Shown one piece after another: positions 10,401 to 23,400 of a DNA stretch of 64,000 nucleotides. A program made the translations under genes and the position numbers. Positions within the stretch are counted from its first letter, which is position 1, and every line of letters starts with the position of its first letter. The notes beneath the pieces are model-generated. The model was not told the origin of the DNA and made no database searches. It saw only the letters and a list, made by a program, of their open reading frames with translations. Origin of the DNA: Lathyrus oleraceus (taxonomy: Eukaryota > Streptophyta > Magnoliopsida > Fabales > Fabaceae); assembly GCF_024323335.1 (NCBI RefSeq), contig NC_066585.1:535364082-535428081 (forward strand), given 5' to 3'.

Positions 10401-13400
10401 AAGAACAAATGCTAAAATAATAGTGAGCCACCCATGAAATTGAATCATATTTAGCAACCACTAATTATGCTTATAAAAAAAGCCAAACTTTACTGTCAAG
10501 AAACTGCAATAAAACAAAGCAGAAAGAAGCAAAAATAAAATTCTAATAGGATCACAGAAGAAACATTTCTAGTTTGTATTGATAATAAGGAAACTTGTGA
10601 AATAATCCTCTATACAAGATAAATTAGAACAGTGAATTGTAATGGATGAAGATGAATCTCCTTGTAAGATGAAGAAAGGTAAACGATCCTCCACAATAAG
10701 AGTATCCCCTCTGAGATTGGAACCATCCCAACACTCAGCCCCATGATTTCCACAATACACCCATCATACTTTCTCTCTCCTCTCTCTCTCTCTTTCTCAT
10801 TGTAAAAAATGCAGCTGCTATAATGGAAAAATGCTGCAACCGTACTATAGCTAACAGTTGCTGAAAAGCCAGATTTCCCAACAATTTGAGGTTTTGAACC
10901 AATTTCCATTTTGGGGGAGAGTCTCTGAATTCTCTTGCAATGTTTTGCTTCAGAAAGAATAGGTTTGAAATTGAAACCATTCTTCAGTTATTCACGTAAA
11001 GAAGTTGAGAGTGTTTCAAATTCTGTTGCCTTACCTGGCAACCCAATGCTTGCTGGCATCATATCTGTTACCAGCCAACACTGGCATTTTCTAGCTGCTG
11101 ACCTACTGCTTACAAGGTCTCTGTCCTATTCTTTCTATTTCCTTCACTTCAATGGTCTCTTCTTGTCCTAGGTTCTGATCTCTCTTTTTAACTTACACTT
11201 CACAATTCAAATTCTTCTAATTTTTGCCTAATGTGTTCAGTTTTTTCTATTAACTTCCATTACATTTCTTTCTTCTTTTCTTTCATTTCAGGTTATAATT
11301 GTATTTGCTGATAGGTTGATGGGGATTGTTATTAAACAGACTTCTAATTACGAACAATAAAGCATAGGCACTCCTCAGTTTAGGCATATCATACAGTCAT
11401 TGAATACCAACTCCCAAACAAGACCGCTAAGATGAGTCCCCCCCCCCCAAAAAAAAAAATGGTCTTCCCTTGGACACACCTCTGAAACTGTTCCAACACT
11501 TAGGATACAACTACATTGAGTGCGGGCACACCTACATATTTTTTTTCTTAAAAAATTAGAAGTGATACAATAGTATTTCTGGGTGGGGTGCGCCTGGCAA
11601 TTGCTATAGTGCAACGCAAAAGCAACACGTGAGAGGCCAATAGCAACCTACGGTGGTGGACTCTCTCCCTCGAGAAATAAATTTAATACCGTGTGAACCA
11701 TTGACCCACATATCAAATATTAAACTAATAAGAGATGCTACACTTGATACAATAATATTTTAGTTAGGCATTATAAAAGTTCCCACGTCTCCCTGCTTGG
11801 ACATATTTTTCTCTTCTCCGCACTTCATCTTTCTTTCCAGTTTCCCCTTTCTGGTTTCCCTTTTGTGATCTTTCATATCATCTGATATGACCTCCATCTT
11901 CATTCCCTTTTGGTGGTCATCTTGATCTCAATTTAATTTTTTAATAAATGATGCTTATATATCTGGGTCGATGTCATATAACATAAGTAAATTGGTGTGT
12001 ATGTGCCATATCTAGCATTTGTGCATGTGCTTCGTAGGTCTGAAATGTCTTTAATTCCGTTTTAAATTTTTAAGAGTATTTACATAGTTTGTTCTTTGAT
12101 ATAGCAACCGTCCTGCTATACCATTTTTGTGGGGTGGTTGTGCTACTATATCTCGAATGGATAACTAGGAATTCAATAATAAACCAAAGTCCCAGAGAAA
12201 ATCAATGAAGACGGTATAGAAGCATATAAAAAACATTTTTAATATAAGAGGGTAGTAGAGAAGCAAGCTCCAGGCATTACCATGATGATCTAACACATAG
12301 AATAGGCCATAAGAAGTTCCAACAAGAATGTCTAGATACCCATCACCATCCAAATCTACAACAGTAGGAGAAGAATATATGAATGCTCGGAAGTTTGTTG
12401 TATCTGTACTCATATCAAGCTCTGCAGTCCACTTAACTTGTTTTGTATCCAGATCAAAAACAACAATACCACCAGCAACATATTTCCCAATGTCAATGTC
12501 ACCCAGTTCTTTCTTATGCTCCTGGTTGTCATAATACCTGTCAGCTTAAACATTGCTAATTACCACCAGACCACTAAATTAACAATTACTCGTTTGTTAA
12601 GTGTAGACTATACCAATATAAAAAAACCAATCAATGTCAAAAATCATATTGCACTGGTTGCTATGAATTTGATGACAGAAAAGAAGAAAAAAAAACTAAT
12701 GCAATAAAAACGTTTCAAAAACTGGATTAACAAAAACTCAGCCAAATTCAAAGTAAAAAAAATGATTGATTGAATACTACACTAGATTTTGATGTCTCTC
12801 AACAATTATGAAATCTCACCGATGTTCTAGTCGTTTATGGATATAGCCCAAGAATAGAGCATTCAATTTTGGCCTTATACTTTTTCATTGAGGACTTGGT
12901 GTATACCTAGAATCTAGATAACTATTCTATGTTACTCCCTCCGTTCTTTTTTGAGTGTCATTTTGACTTTTTACACCTACCAAGAAAGCTAATAATTGTT
13001 GTTACTTTTTATGCAATGATTATCTTTTTTCCGATTCTACCCTTAACTTTGAATAAATTTATTTGACTTTTCTCTCTCTCTGTAATAAATAATTAGGGGT
13101 AGTTTTGACAAAACAACAATCAATACTACTTTGAACTTTGAAATAACACTTAAAAAGAAACAAATTTTTTCTAAAACGTGACACTTAAAAAGGAATGGAG
13201 GGAGTAGCAACTAATAAAAAATATATATACAAATTAATACTCATACATATAAGCATCCTTGTATTGTGCCATGTATTCAGCTCAATCCTTTATGTAAAAG
13301 ATTGGGCTGAGTTTGATTGCAATTAGTGGAACGAACGGTAATTACTGGATTACAAAGAAAACAGCAAGTTTCATTGATTACTCCTACAGAAAATGTTCTT

Positions 13401-16400
13401 ATCGCCATTATCTGTTAACACATCACATCACCAAAGCTTCCCAGCATGTGACTTTTATCATTTCTGACATAGGTTGATTAAAAACATGAAACAAGATAAT
13501 CTTTATCAGAGTGACTTTCCTTTCTTTAATGACATTCGACCTACAGATTGTTTTACAGAATCAGAAAGACATTTGAACATTTATATTATGATTCATCTTT
13601 TGACCAGCAGTAATCAATTAAAATTATAATATATATTTTTTGTTTTTAGCTATATTCAATATCGTATACAGCAGCCAAGGGATGCCAGAATGTCTTTTAG
13701 AGAATGAAGTGCCAATTCAACAATAAAAAACTCAGTTCATGCTAATTGGTTGAAGACATCTGAAGTTCTAAACCAAATTTATATCTCTTTATGAGTGAAA
13801 CTGTAGGGACCTTTCTTTCATCTATTTTTCATTTGACACCCCTTTTTTGACAATGTAAAATTTTATCTTCCCAAGATACCATGTTTCCGATACTGCAAAA
13901 CAGAGCATGCATTGAGTTCTCTACCAATGCCAATATTCTTTGAAGCTCAACTTGAATTTGATGCAAAGCCCAAGAAGCATCAACTTTGTTTTGTTTGAAG
14001 TAATTAAATTCTGAAATTCCTCTATCCTATTTCCATTGGGTTCACCATGATAGGAACCAAAATATATTTATACCATACATATAGAATAATAGAGCTCTGC
14101 TCCTTACAATTTAAGGGATACCCCTCTGTAACACTAATACAGAAAACAAAGATAAAAATGCATAAAGAAAGAAGACCGTAGGAGAGGAACTCCTCCCTCA
14201 AGCACAATGCCTGCCCATAGCCTTTTCCAAAATATTCCATACCCCAGGTTCCTCTCTTTTATAAACACCTCTTTCCAATGCAAAACTACCCAACCCAATA
14301 CTCTGTCCAGTCAGTTATCCCTTGTAGTATTTTCTAAGATTGTCAAAATCATGATCTAGATCTTAAAATTTTACAATTTTGTGATCCCACTCACCCCCAA
14401 CGATTCCGATCTAAAGTAGTATCGTGTGTTGTAGCCAAATTGTAAAAATAATCGTAAAACTATTGATTAGGTGCGATCTTGGCCAGTTTCGGCCACGATC
14501 GACCATTTTCCAATCACCATAATTACAAGCCGAGAAGGGTGACACGATGCCGAAGTGCAACAATTACAGTTAGGCGGAGGCCATCTTCCCACGAATACAC
14601 ATTCCTACCAAAATATCATGTAAAAAAAACTTCAAATATGTAGTATTATTTTTCCTTTTAGTAATATTTTACGACTTTTGTAATGATTTTATGTTTTACG
14701 ATTTTACTACACCCTACCAATCTTAAATAATTGGGTAAGATCTTATCTTTTAAGATCTTACTATCCCCTCCCAATCTTAGGCAAGATCCCGATCTTGACA
14801 ACCTTGGCATTTTTATTATTCCCCATCTTACCCACCTAACAACCGAAGTCTAACTCATTAGTCATAGATGTATGTAAGCATATAGGCTGAAGGTCTATTA
14901 AAATGTACAGCTATTAAGCCCACTAAATTTCATTTTATAGCATATACAAACGTAAAGTTTTATGTTTTTCATAATGACAATAGAAAAAAAATGAATAGGT
15001 GACATCATTTAAAAAGTTTGAGCTTCTGAACTTATTTTTACTGTATTATGAATTATCTACACAATCACTAATACAATCTCTCTTCTGAGTTTCATTCCCA
15101 TCAGATGATGGTTTACTTTCCTAAAACAGAAAAGGTAAACCAAGAAGCACATACTGATTAAATGACAACAGAAAAGGTGCACAGCTAGTCAGCTGCCATC
15201 ATATTCACATAACTATGAGTTCCAATCACAGAATTGTTATATGATTAAGAAAGCAAATAAAAAAAATAAAAAATGAAATTTAAAAACAAAGTGTAAGGAT
15301 AGACTCACTCGTTGTCAAAGAAATAAGAAACACCAACAACCATTTCCATTACACCATCATTGTCAATATCTGCAATGACCTGACAAAGCCAAGAAAAAAA
15401 CTACAATGAAAAGCCAAAGTTGTGTATACTCTCTCCAGAACTTTAACAAATGCAGAATTAGTAAACTGTGTATTAATAAATAAAAAAGGTGTAGGAGGAA
15501 CTAACAGGAGTGCACAAGATGTGTGAGTCAACATTCACGTAATCCTCTAATTTCTCATGTTTCACTTCAGTCCATTCTTCATCACCCCACAGCGATTCAT
15601 CAACATAATCATCATAATCATAGCTGTACTCATCGGCCAACTCATCACTATTGCGGAATAATTCGAAAGACGAATCAGCATCTGCTTCCAGTCCTTCCTC
15701 ATTTTCCACAGTTGCGGCATGAACGCCTTCCTTACCTTTGGACTTAGAATCACTTTGTTCAGCTCCTTTTACGTTGTTATCTTCCAGCAGACGCCTCCCA
15801 GTGCTGGTTTTATTATCTGCACTGACAGTCTCCACAGATCCAGCATTCACAGTTGAATTATCTGCACTGACAGTCTCCACAGAATCAGCATTCACAGTTG
15901 AATTATCTGCACTGACGGTCTCCACAGAACCAGCATTCACAGTTGAATTATCTGCACTGACAGTCTCCACAGAACCAGTATTCACATTTGAATTATCGGC
16001 AATCGTAGGCATCTTAATACTCTCCTCTGATTGGCTTCCATTTATTTTCTTTTCAGGCTCGGGATTAGACACACTTTTTGTATCAGTGTGACTTTCTGTT
16101 GATGTGGCAGCTGAGGAATTGACTTCGTGTTTGCTTCCATTTGTTTCTACAAGGAGAATTATCACCCCAAAGATAAAATTAGATTAGATAAAAATAAAGT
16201 TCACATATTTAAGGATCTTTAAGCTATGTCTATATCAAACAATGATCTAAGAAGTAAGCGCATAAGAAACTTACTGGACATTGATTTTGCAATAGTGGCT
16301 TCTTGGACAAGTTGCTCATCGTGAACATCTGGATGGGTGCGGTCCGCTGGATCAGCATTCAAACCCACATACCAATTTTTAAGCACTTTCCTACGTGGGA

Positions 16401-18833
16401 CCTCAAGCTTATCTGACATGACGTAACCAGAAACCCTACAAATGAAAAATTAATATAACAACCTTAATAAAAGCACCACATAGCAACAGATAATTTGTAA
16501 ATCGAAGAAAAATTCGGAGACTCAGCATAAAACACACCTGAAAAATAGCACTTCACCATTGTAGGTTGCCAAAGCTATTTCTCTCACCCCATCTTTGTCT
16601 ATGTCATATAGAAGTGGACTAGAATGCACAGTTGATTGATGGAAAGCAGGCCAGCCTGAAAAACCAAGCAGAATATTATTTTGAATAAAGTCAAATCAAA
16701 CACTGAGTGATATCACAATAAGGACAGGTAGTGATCATAAGTATTTGCAATGATTAGCTAAACCTTAAAAACCCATTTACATAAATCCTTTTCAGACCAT
16801 CCATTCATAACAATATAATATACTGTCATTCTTTAGGCTTCCATAAAGATTTATAGATAAGTGTCTTCTCCTCAAAGATTAGGATTCTTAGACATTTGCT
16901 CATTGAAATCTCTTCTAAAACTTCCAAGCTCATTCAAATATCCGGTAATGTTAAGATGGGATCCTTCATTCTTGTTGAAAACGAATGGTGGGTTCTGAAT
17001 TTGTCAATATGCATGACCCGAATCTCCAATATCAGAGCTCTCAAACCAATTAATATAAAATGGTATTTTAATTAAAAGATGTAGCGAAGAAGTTCCCTTA
17101 TAAGAGTACAGCTTGCAGAACTTCCATGGTCTTACACCTCCCAAATTCCAGAAGCCCTAACTTTATCAATTGACATGATGCTCTCTCTCTCTAATTCCTT
17201 ACTCTTCGTCATATAGATCACAATGTAACTCTTTATATACATCACATCCTAACAGTACAAGGAGCAACTTTCCTTATGTGGTTATGTCATACTTTTATGC
17301 CAAACTTTACATGACTAATATCTAACCCAGTAAGAGATAAGAATTGTATTCAGCAATCAGAAACCAGTCTAAAACTGTCAAATCACATACATGAATCAAC
17401 AATATAAGGGCACCAATGCTAGGTCTTACCCGTGTGTCACACTATGTAGCTCGAGTATAGTTTAATGAGCAAGAGCCGTTAAAACAGCTTAGAAAGGTGG
17501 TGCAAACAGGAATAGGACATATTTAGGACAAGCAATCATTTTTAGTCATTAGCTTCTCTCTGGACATAGAACATCAGATAGTAACATAGCATTTGTCTTA
17601 ACTATCTTCTAAATTCTAAATCCTTCACTTATGGCCTGCTGAATTCTCTCCAAATCTAAACCCCTTCAACTACTCTTAAGCCTACCCCTATACTAGAATC
17701 AGCTCAAATTGATATCATTAAGAGAACGAACATGTATCTTACGGTTCATATACATATCTTATCTCAAAAATGAAACAGAAAACTTTGACGACCTTTTTAC
17801 CTGGCATTTTGTCCCCGTCGGTACCTTCTAGAACTTCAAGATAGTGTACAAACGATGGAACCACTATTTCAAGCTTCCCATCACTGCCAAAACAAAATTG
17901 CAGACATTCGAATTGATGACACAAGAAATCAATAACTACTCAAGATTAAGCACACAAATTAAAAAACCATTTAGTACATCTATATCAAATATCAATATAC
18001 CCTTTAATTTTATCATCAATAGTTTTACAAATTCTCATTTTTCTTAATGCCAATAGCAAAAATATTCCAAGGCTGGAAAACAAAACAAAAGTTAACTATA
18101 TCTTAAATTTTTAAACACTCATTGTTTCGAAACAAAAATACAACAGCAACAACATAGCCTTATCCCACTAAGTGGGGTCGGCTACATAAACCAACTTTCG
18201 CCTTAATGTTTTATCTAGAACCATGCTTCTATCCAAATCTACATAAACCAGCTTTGCTATATATAGCTGGTCCCAAGCCCGGATAAAAGGAAAGGATTGT
18301 GTTACGCAGTCGACAGTCAACGTAAAACTTTGTCGAATCTCTATAACATGTTTCAAAACAAAGATAAAACCTTAACTATCAAAATAGGTCCAGCACATAC
18401 ATATTCATGCAAATCAAACCACTAAATTGCATCACCAAGAAAGGAAGGAGCAGCACAAAAATCTCTCTCTCTCTCACACACACACACATTAGTGCATTAC
18501 CTGTTAATATCAGCAATCAAGGGGTTTGCATAGATACTGGAACTAACTTCCGTTTGCCATCTTAGCTCTAAATTCACAGGACATTTCGAATTCACCAAAG
18601 CATCCTCGTCTCTAACCACATAACAAAAATCAATCAAACCAGTATAAAAAAATTCGAAACCTAAATCAATGAAACGAAAACAATAATGAGTACATTTCAG
18701 GGTATCCAAGGGCATCATCGGAGGCTTCACGTTCCCGGAACGTATTGTTCTTGGAATCCTGGGAGAAAACGAATGAGAAGGTGCAGAGTAGAAGAAGAAA
18801 AAGAAGAAGCTTCGTTGACGAAGAGGGTTTCAT
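7456..18833 (-). CDS. DEX1: DEX1 (DEFECTIVE IN EXINE FORMATION 1), FG-GAP/integrin-alpha-like membrane protein
   Basis: Thirteen coding exons read right to left: 18694-18833, 18501-18611, 17801-17883, 16538-16655, 16275-16435, 15506-16146, 15309-15379, 12281-12537, 10119-10300, 8347-8630, 8126-8243, 7867-8049, 7456-7770. All introns are GT-AG and phases join in frame to 887 residues, close to the roughly 896 of Arabidopsis DEX1. Residues 1-25 are a signal peptide. FG-GAP-type calcium-binding loops include DINSDGKLE (about 81), DLDGDGYLD (503-511), DVNDDGK (about 548) and DIDGDGHTE (about 594). An acidic [11 protein letters not shown] segment precedes the second repeat block. A transmembrane helix spans about 852-871, with a short tail [16 protein letters not shown]1 is needed for primexine and pollen-wall patterning in Arabidopsis. 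The variable acidic/Ser-Thr region in exon 6 carries a tandem repeat. The gene appears intact. Confidence 0.95.
9640..9990. repeat. Two diverged copies of a dispersed repeat in DEX1 intron 9
   Basis: Two related blocks (about 9649-9780 and 9855-9985) share TGGCTTGAAA, a run of CTTACAA with CGATTT, and a GACTTAGGTTC/GAGCTAAGTCC-like segment. The form resembles decayed ends of a dispersed element such as an LTR. The family was not identified. Confidence 0.35.
10774..10800. repeat. (CT)n microsatellite in DEX1 intron 8
   Basis: An imperfect run of CT dinucleotides about 470 bp upstream (in transcript terms) of exon 9. Confidence 0.85.
12935..13204. mobile_element. Stowaway-like MITE in DEX1 intron 7
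   Basis: An element of about 270 bp begins CTCCCTCCGTTC and ends GGAATGGAGGGAG. It is flanked on both sides by TA (12933-12934 and 13205-13206), the Tc1/mariner target. The termini extend as an imperfect inverted repeat (TGAGTGTCATTTTGAC against a GTGACACTTA block). There is no coding capacity, as expected of a MITE. Confidence 0.85.
14336..14805. mobile_element. Non-coding inverted-repeat element in DEX1 intron 7
   Basis: The left end AAGATTGTCAAAATCATGAT matches the reverse complement of the right end AAGGTTGTCAAGATCGGGAT as an imperfect terminal inverted repeat of over 20 bp. The interior has further GATC-rich short inverted repeats and no open frame. It resembles the common plant GTTGTCAA-type MITEs. 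Superfamily and target duplication were not settled. Confidence 0.55.
15813..15992 (-). repeat. In-frame coding minisatellite in DEX1 exon 6, 4 x 45 bp
   Basis: Copies start at 15813, 15858, 15903 and 15948 on the plus strand, with a decayed fifth at 15993. Each encodes a 15-residue unit close to [15 protein letters not shown], at about residues 257-316. The period is a multiple of three, so copy-number change keeps the frame. The unit carries N-x-S/T sequons, so it may be glycosylated in the lumenal domain. Confidence 0.95.
18135..18355. mobile_element. LINE (RTE-like) 3'-end fragment in DEX1 intron 2
   Basis: The segment contains CACTAAGTGGGGTCGGCTAC and, 120 bp on, GTGTTACGCAGTCGACAGTC followed by AACGTAAAACTTTGTCG. 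These blocks are widespread in plant genomes as tails of RTE-type LINEs. No coding part is present. The family assignment is from memory of these conserved tails. Confidence 0.5.
18463..18489. repeat. (CT)n(CA)n microsatellite in DEX1 intron 2
   Basis: A run of CT followed directly by CA dinucleotides near exon 2. Confidence 0.9.
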
Positions 18834-19573
18834 ATGAACTAATTTGGGATTGGGTACACTGAATCGAAGAATTGAGGATTGATTTGGAAGATCAATTCAG
18901 CATTCTATGGTGAAGTGAAAAACCCTAGCTAGGTTTTGTTATTGAGTCGTGTGTGTGTGAGAGTTGGATCTGTGCGCATAGAGAGAAAGATTAAGAGTGG
19001 ATTTACAGTTTCAAACGAGTATCAAAAGAAAGGGGACGACGCTAATTGGACTCTAAATTGTCCCTTTTCTTTACCAGTGTATACAATGAAGGGAAAAAGT
19101 ATTTTTATTATTGATTATTTTTATTTTTGGTCGAAGGGTATTTTAAAAAACAGGATTCTCTATTGTCAATAGTTTTCTAGTAAGGACAATTTGATTCCGA
19201 TTTAATGATTTAAAATAAATGACATTAAATATTTATTTTATTATTTAAATATATTGAGATTTTTTTTAATAAAACATATTTTAAATATATATATTGCGCT
19301 TTTGCCCATTATTAAAACAAATGTTAGGGATTCATTTTATTATTGTGAGAGATGGAGAACCACTTTATAGAAATTTAAATATGAATTCAATTATATTTTT
19401 AATGCATCCATTTCATATTAGATTCAAGTGTAAATAAGTCACGTCCATTTTATTTTAGAAATAGTTTGAAGATGTATTTTGATATTTACACTATATGTAT
19501 TTTATTGATTCTTAATTTAAACACCTTTATTTTTGACATAATTTTGTTTGAATATGTATTTTTTTATCAAAAT

Positions 19574-19577
<4 letters not shown>
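18834..19577. other. DEX1 5' flank
   Basis: This holds the presumed DEX1 promoter and 5' UTR (minus strand, just right of 18833), followed by AT-rich sequence. No gene is seen. The small open frame at 18936-19172 lacks any recognisable feature. Confidence 0.5.

Positions 19578-19663
<86 letters not shown>
19578..19663. repeat. (TA)n microsatellite, 86 bp
   Basis: An uninterrupted alternating TA tract. Open frames across it on both strands translate as runs of Tyr-Ile and are artefacts. Confidence 0.98.
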
Positions 19664-19666
<3 letters not shown>

Positions 19667-19685
19667 ATTCATAATACAGTCAAAA

Positions 19686-19880
19686 TAACAAATTACCAAC
19701 GATAACATTATCCCTAATACAAATACAATATTACTGCATATATTGGACCCTAACAAATTACCAACGATAACATTATCCCTAATACAAATACAATATTACT
19801 GCATATATTGGACCCTAACAAATTACCAACGATAACATTATCCCTAATACAAATACAATATTACTACATATATTGGACCC
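19686..19880. repeat. Tandem repeat, 3 copies of 65 bp
   Basis: Nearly identical copies occupy 19686-19750, 19751-19815 and 19816-19880, each running from TAACAAATTACCAACGATAA to TATTGGACCC. They differ by about one base, pointing to recent amplification beside the (TA)n tract. Confidence 0.95.
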
Positions 19881-19993
19881 CTCATATTTCTTCACAATCT
19901 TATTTACTGCAATGTCATATGTGTTTATGTAAGAATGATATCTATAATGGTTTTTTCATAAATATCTTCTAGAAAGTCTTTTATGCTTATACC

Positions 19994-20432
19994 TGTTGAA
20001 AATCCCCCAAAATCTATGGAGAATTCCAATCAATCTTGATGAACAAGATTGTTATTACCCACACAATAACAACAAAAAGAAAGAACAATGGAAAAAGAAA
20101 GAGTGTATAAAACAATGAAGGAGAAGAGTAATATAATTCTGCAGAGTTTCTCTCTGCCCATAAACTGTGGAAAACTTGTTATTCACTTTGCAACTGCAAA
20201 ATACTGTGAATACAATGTTATGAATGCTTTATTTACTTCTATATGAAAACAAGGGTTACTCCCTCTATTTATAGATTTAGGTTAACTTGGACCTCAAGCC
20301 AAAACCCAAAACTATAAAAGTCCAAAATTATAAAAGCCCAAAATAGTTAATACTACTTAACACACTAGATGGTTGGACACTTCCTTGCTCTATCGAGCAA
20401 CCTGCTTCGACACAAGGAATTACAATTCAACA
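19994..20432 (-). repeat. 3' LTR of copia element (439 bp)
   Basis: Begins TGTTGAAAATCC and ends AATTCAACA on the plus strand. It keeps a block of about 40 bp (near 20110-20165, with CTGCAGAGTTTCTCTCTGCC) that is missing from the other LTR. A weak purine-rich stretch (AGGTGGCG on the minus strand) lies just inside. Confidence 0.93.
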
Positions 20433-23400
20433 CGCCACCTAATTCATTGTGTCTAAGCTATCTACATTCATCATAACTCTTAGCCTTCTGAACACTTCGA
20501 CATACATACCTTCTTTGATGCAACATCAAACCTCTACCACTCTTGTAGAATTCGACGCAAAGGAAATATGAAATGTCACCCAGATCTGACATTTCAAATT
20601 CCTTCTTGAGATCACCTTTGAAGTCTTCGATCTCCTTCTTGCAACTACCTGTTATCAACAGGTCATTGACATAGAGGCATAGTATAAGCAATTCACTCTT
20701 GCTTCTTCTTACACATACTCCATGTTCAGATTTGCACTTCACAAATTTTTTCTCCCTTAGAAAGCCATTTTATCTTCTTGTTTCAAGCTCTTGGAGCTTG
20801 TTTAAGTCCGTACAGGGCTTTATGCAGCCTATACACTTTTCTTTCTTCGTCATGTTTCACAAACCCAGCTGATTGTGCAACATAAACTTCTTCTTCTAAG
20901 GGCTCATTAAGGAGTGCACATTTCACGTCCATCTGGCACATCTGCCAATTGTTCCTGTTTGCTATACCAACAACCAACCTGATTGTTTCGATCCTAGCAA
21001 CAGGTGCAAAAACTTCATCGAAGTCAAATCCTTCTTTCTGAAGAAATCCTTGCGCCACAAGTCTCGCCTTGTGTCGAGTCACTTCTCCTTTGGGATTCAA
21101 CTTCACCTTGTATACCCATTTCACATCGATTACCTTCTTGTCTTAGGGCAATTCGACAAGTGACTAAGTGTTGTTGACTTCGATTGACTTCAGCTCTTCG
21201 TTTATTGCTTTCATCCACTTCAAATCTTTCAATGCCTTAGCTGCATTGATAAATTCGACATCTGCGTAGAAAGCATAATGTACCAGGTCACCTTCTTCGT
21301 CGACCACATCATCTGATGTAATCACACATTCTTGCAACCTTGCAGGCATGCATCTTATTCTTTGAGGTCTGCTTGGGCCTGCTTCACCTCTGACTTCTTC
21401 CCGTCGAACTTCTCTTTTGACTTCACTAGCTGGTTCATCATAAAATATTCTCACTGAATCTTTCTTGACATTCTCAGTCCAATCTCACTCCTTAAGCTCA
21501 TCTATGATCACGTCTTTGCTGATCACTACTTGCTTATTCACTGGGTCGAACAACTTGTATCCTCTAGTCGAATGATATCCTATCAGGATCATCTGACTGG
21601 ACTTGTCATCAAGTTTTCTTCTCAACTGATTTGGCATATGTCTATGTGTTATAGATCCAAACACCCTCAGATGACTCAAGCTAGGCTTGACACCATACCA
21701 ACATTCTTCTGGCGTGATTCCTTCTAGCTTCTTCTTCGGACATCTGTTCAGGATATATGTCGCAATCGACACAGCTTCTCCCCATAATTCTTTAGGTAGA
21801 TGCTTGCCTTTCAACATACTTCTAACCATATTCATAATGGTTATATTCTTCCTTTCTACGACTCCATTCTATTGTGGAGTGTAGGGTGACACCACCTCAT
21901 GCATAATCCCTTCTTTCACACATAATGCATCGAAGTCTTTCGACACATATTCTCCACCACCATCAGTTCTCAAAATCTTGATCTTTCGACTGCTCTGTCT
22001 TTAGACCATAGATTTAAACTTGGAAAATACCTCGATCACTTCACTTTTCTTCTGGATCAGGTAAGACCACCGTTTTCGACTGAAATCATATATGAATGTA
22101 ACAAAGTATTTGTTACCTCCAATTGAATCCACCTAGAGAGGACCACATACATCAAAGTATATGACTTCAAGAATTGCCTTCGACATGCTTCCTGCATCCT
22201 TACTGAAGTTGTTCTTATGCTGCTTTGCCTGCACACATTCTTCACACACTTCATTTGGAATGTCGATTTCTGGTAATCCTGAAACCATATTTCTTCTCTT
22301 CAAATCTCTGATGTCTTTGAAATTGAGATGGCCAAGTCTGTAATGCCATATCCATTCATCTCTGTTGGCTGTTGTTGCAAGGCACTTATACTCCATCTTA
22401 TTTAGTTCAATCTTGAAGGTTCTATCCTGAGACATTGGAGCCTTCAAGATCTACCTTCCATTTGAGTCGAGAACTCTCATCATCTTATCTTCAATCGACA
22501 CCTTGTAGTTCTTTTCGACCAACTGCCATATGCTGAGCAAATTACTCTTCATGTCTAGTATGTATAACACATTTGAAATTAATGACCTCTTGCCATCTTT
22601 CCTCATAATTAGAACATCACCAACACCTTCAGCTACTAGAGCGTTGTCATTTACGAATTTCACAATGTTCTTCATTGAGGGCTTTATGTTGACAAACCAA
22701 TCTTTTCTTCTAGACATGTGTGATGAGCATCCTGGGTCCAAGTACCACAGGTCCTTGAATCTCTCCTTTTCTCTTATTGTGACCATCAACAACGTCTCTT
22801 CTTCTTCATGTTTCGCCAGCTTTGCATAAGTTTCTTGATTCTTCTGCTTTTCTGGACAATCACTAGAATAGTGACCATAATTCTGACAATTGTAACACTG
22901 AATGTGACTCTTGTCTAGCTTTTGACCACCACCTATTCCTCTACCTGCATCACCACTTCTTTAGTTGCCCTGGTTCCAGGGTTTTCTCTGATTCGACGAG
23001 TTTCCTTCTTGCTGATTTTGACCAATCGAATTGTTGTAACCTCCTCTACCTTTGTTGCCATTCTAGCTTCCTTTGCCTTTTCTTTCTTTTGTTGGTTAAG
23101 CCCGCAAAGCCATATCACTCTTCGACCTTCCTGCAACTCTTTCAGTCATTCTTTGTTCATGAGATTCAAGCGTCCCTTAAAGCTCTTCCTTTGTCAATTT
23201 TGACAAATCTTTTGACTTTTCTATGGCTACTACCACGTGGTCGAACATTGGAGCCAACGACCTCAAGATCTTTCCAACAACAGATCTTGATGTTAACACT
23301 TCTTCACATATCTTGATTTGATTCATCAGTTTTGTAACCTTGGTTAAGAAATCAGTTATGCTTTCATTGTCTTCCATCTGAAGCAATTCATACGTTCTTT

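Noticed and set aside
11440..11460. Run of C followed by run of A in DEX1 intron 8
   Set aside because: Simple low-complexity stretch; possible sequencing-difficult site but no element boundary found.
15738..16091. 117-codon plus-strand frame with repeated [19 protein letters not shown] units
   Set aside because: Antisense of the DEX1 coding minisatellite; the minus strand gives the conserved protein.
19466..19756. Frames of repeated Tyr-Ile on both strands
   Set aside because: Products of the (TA)n microsatellite.
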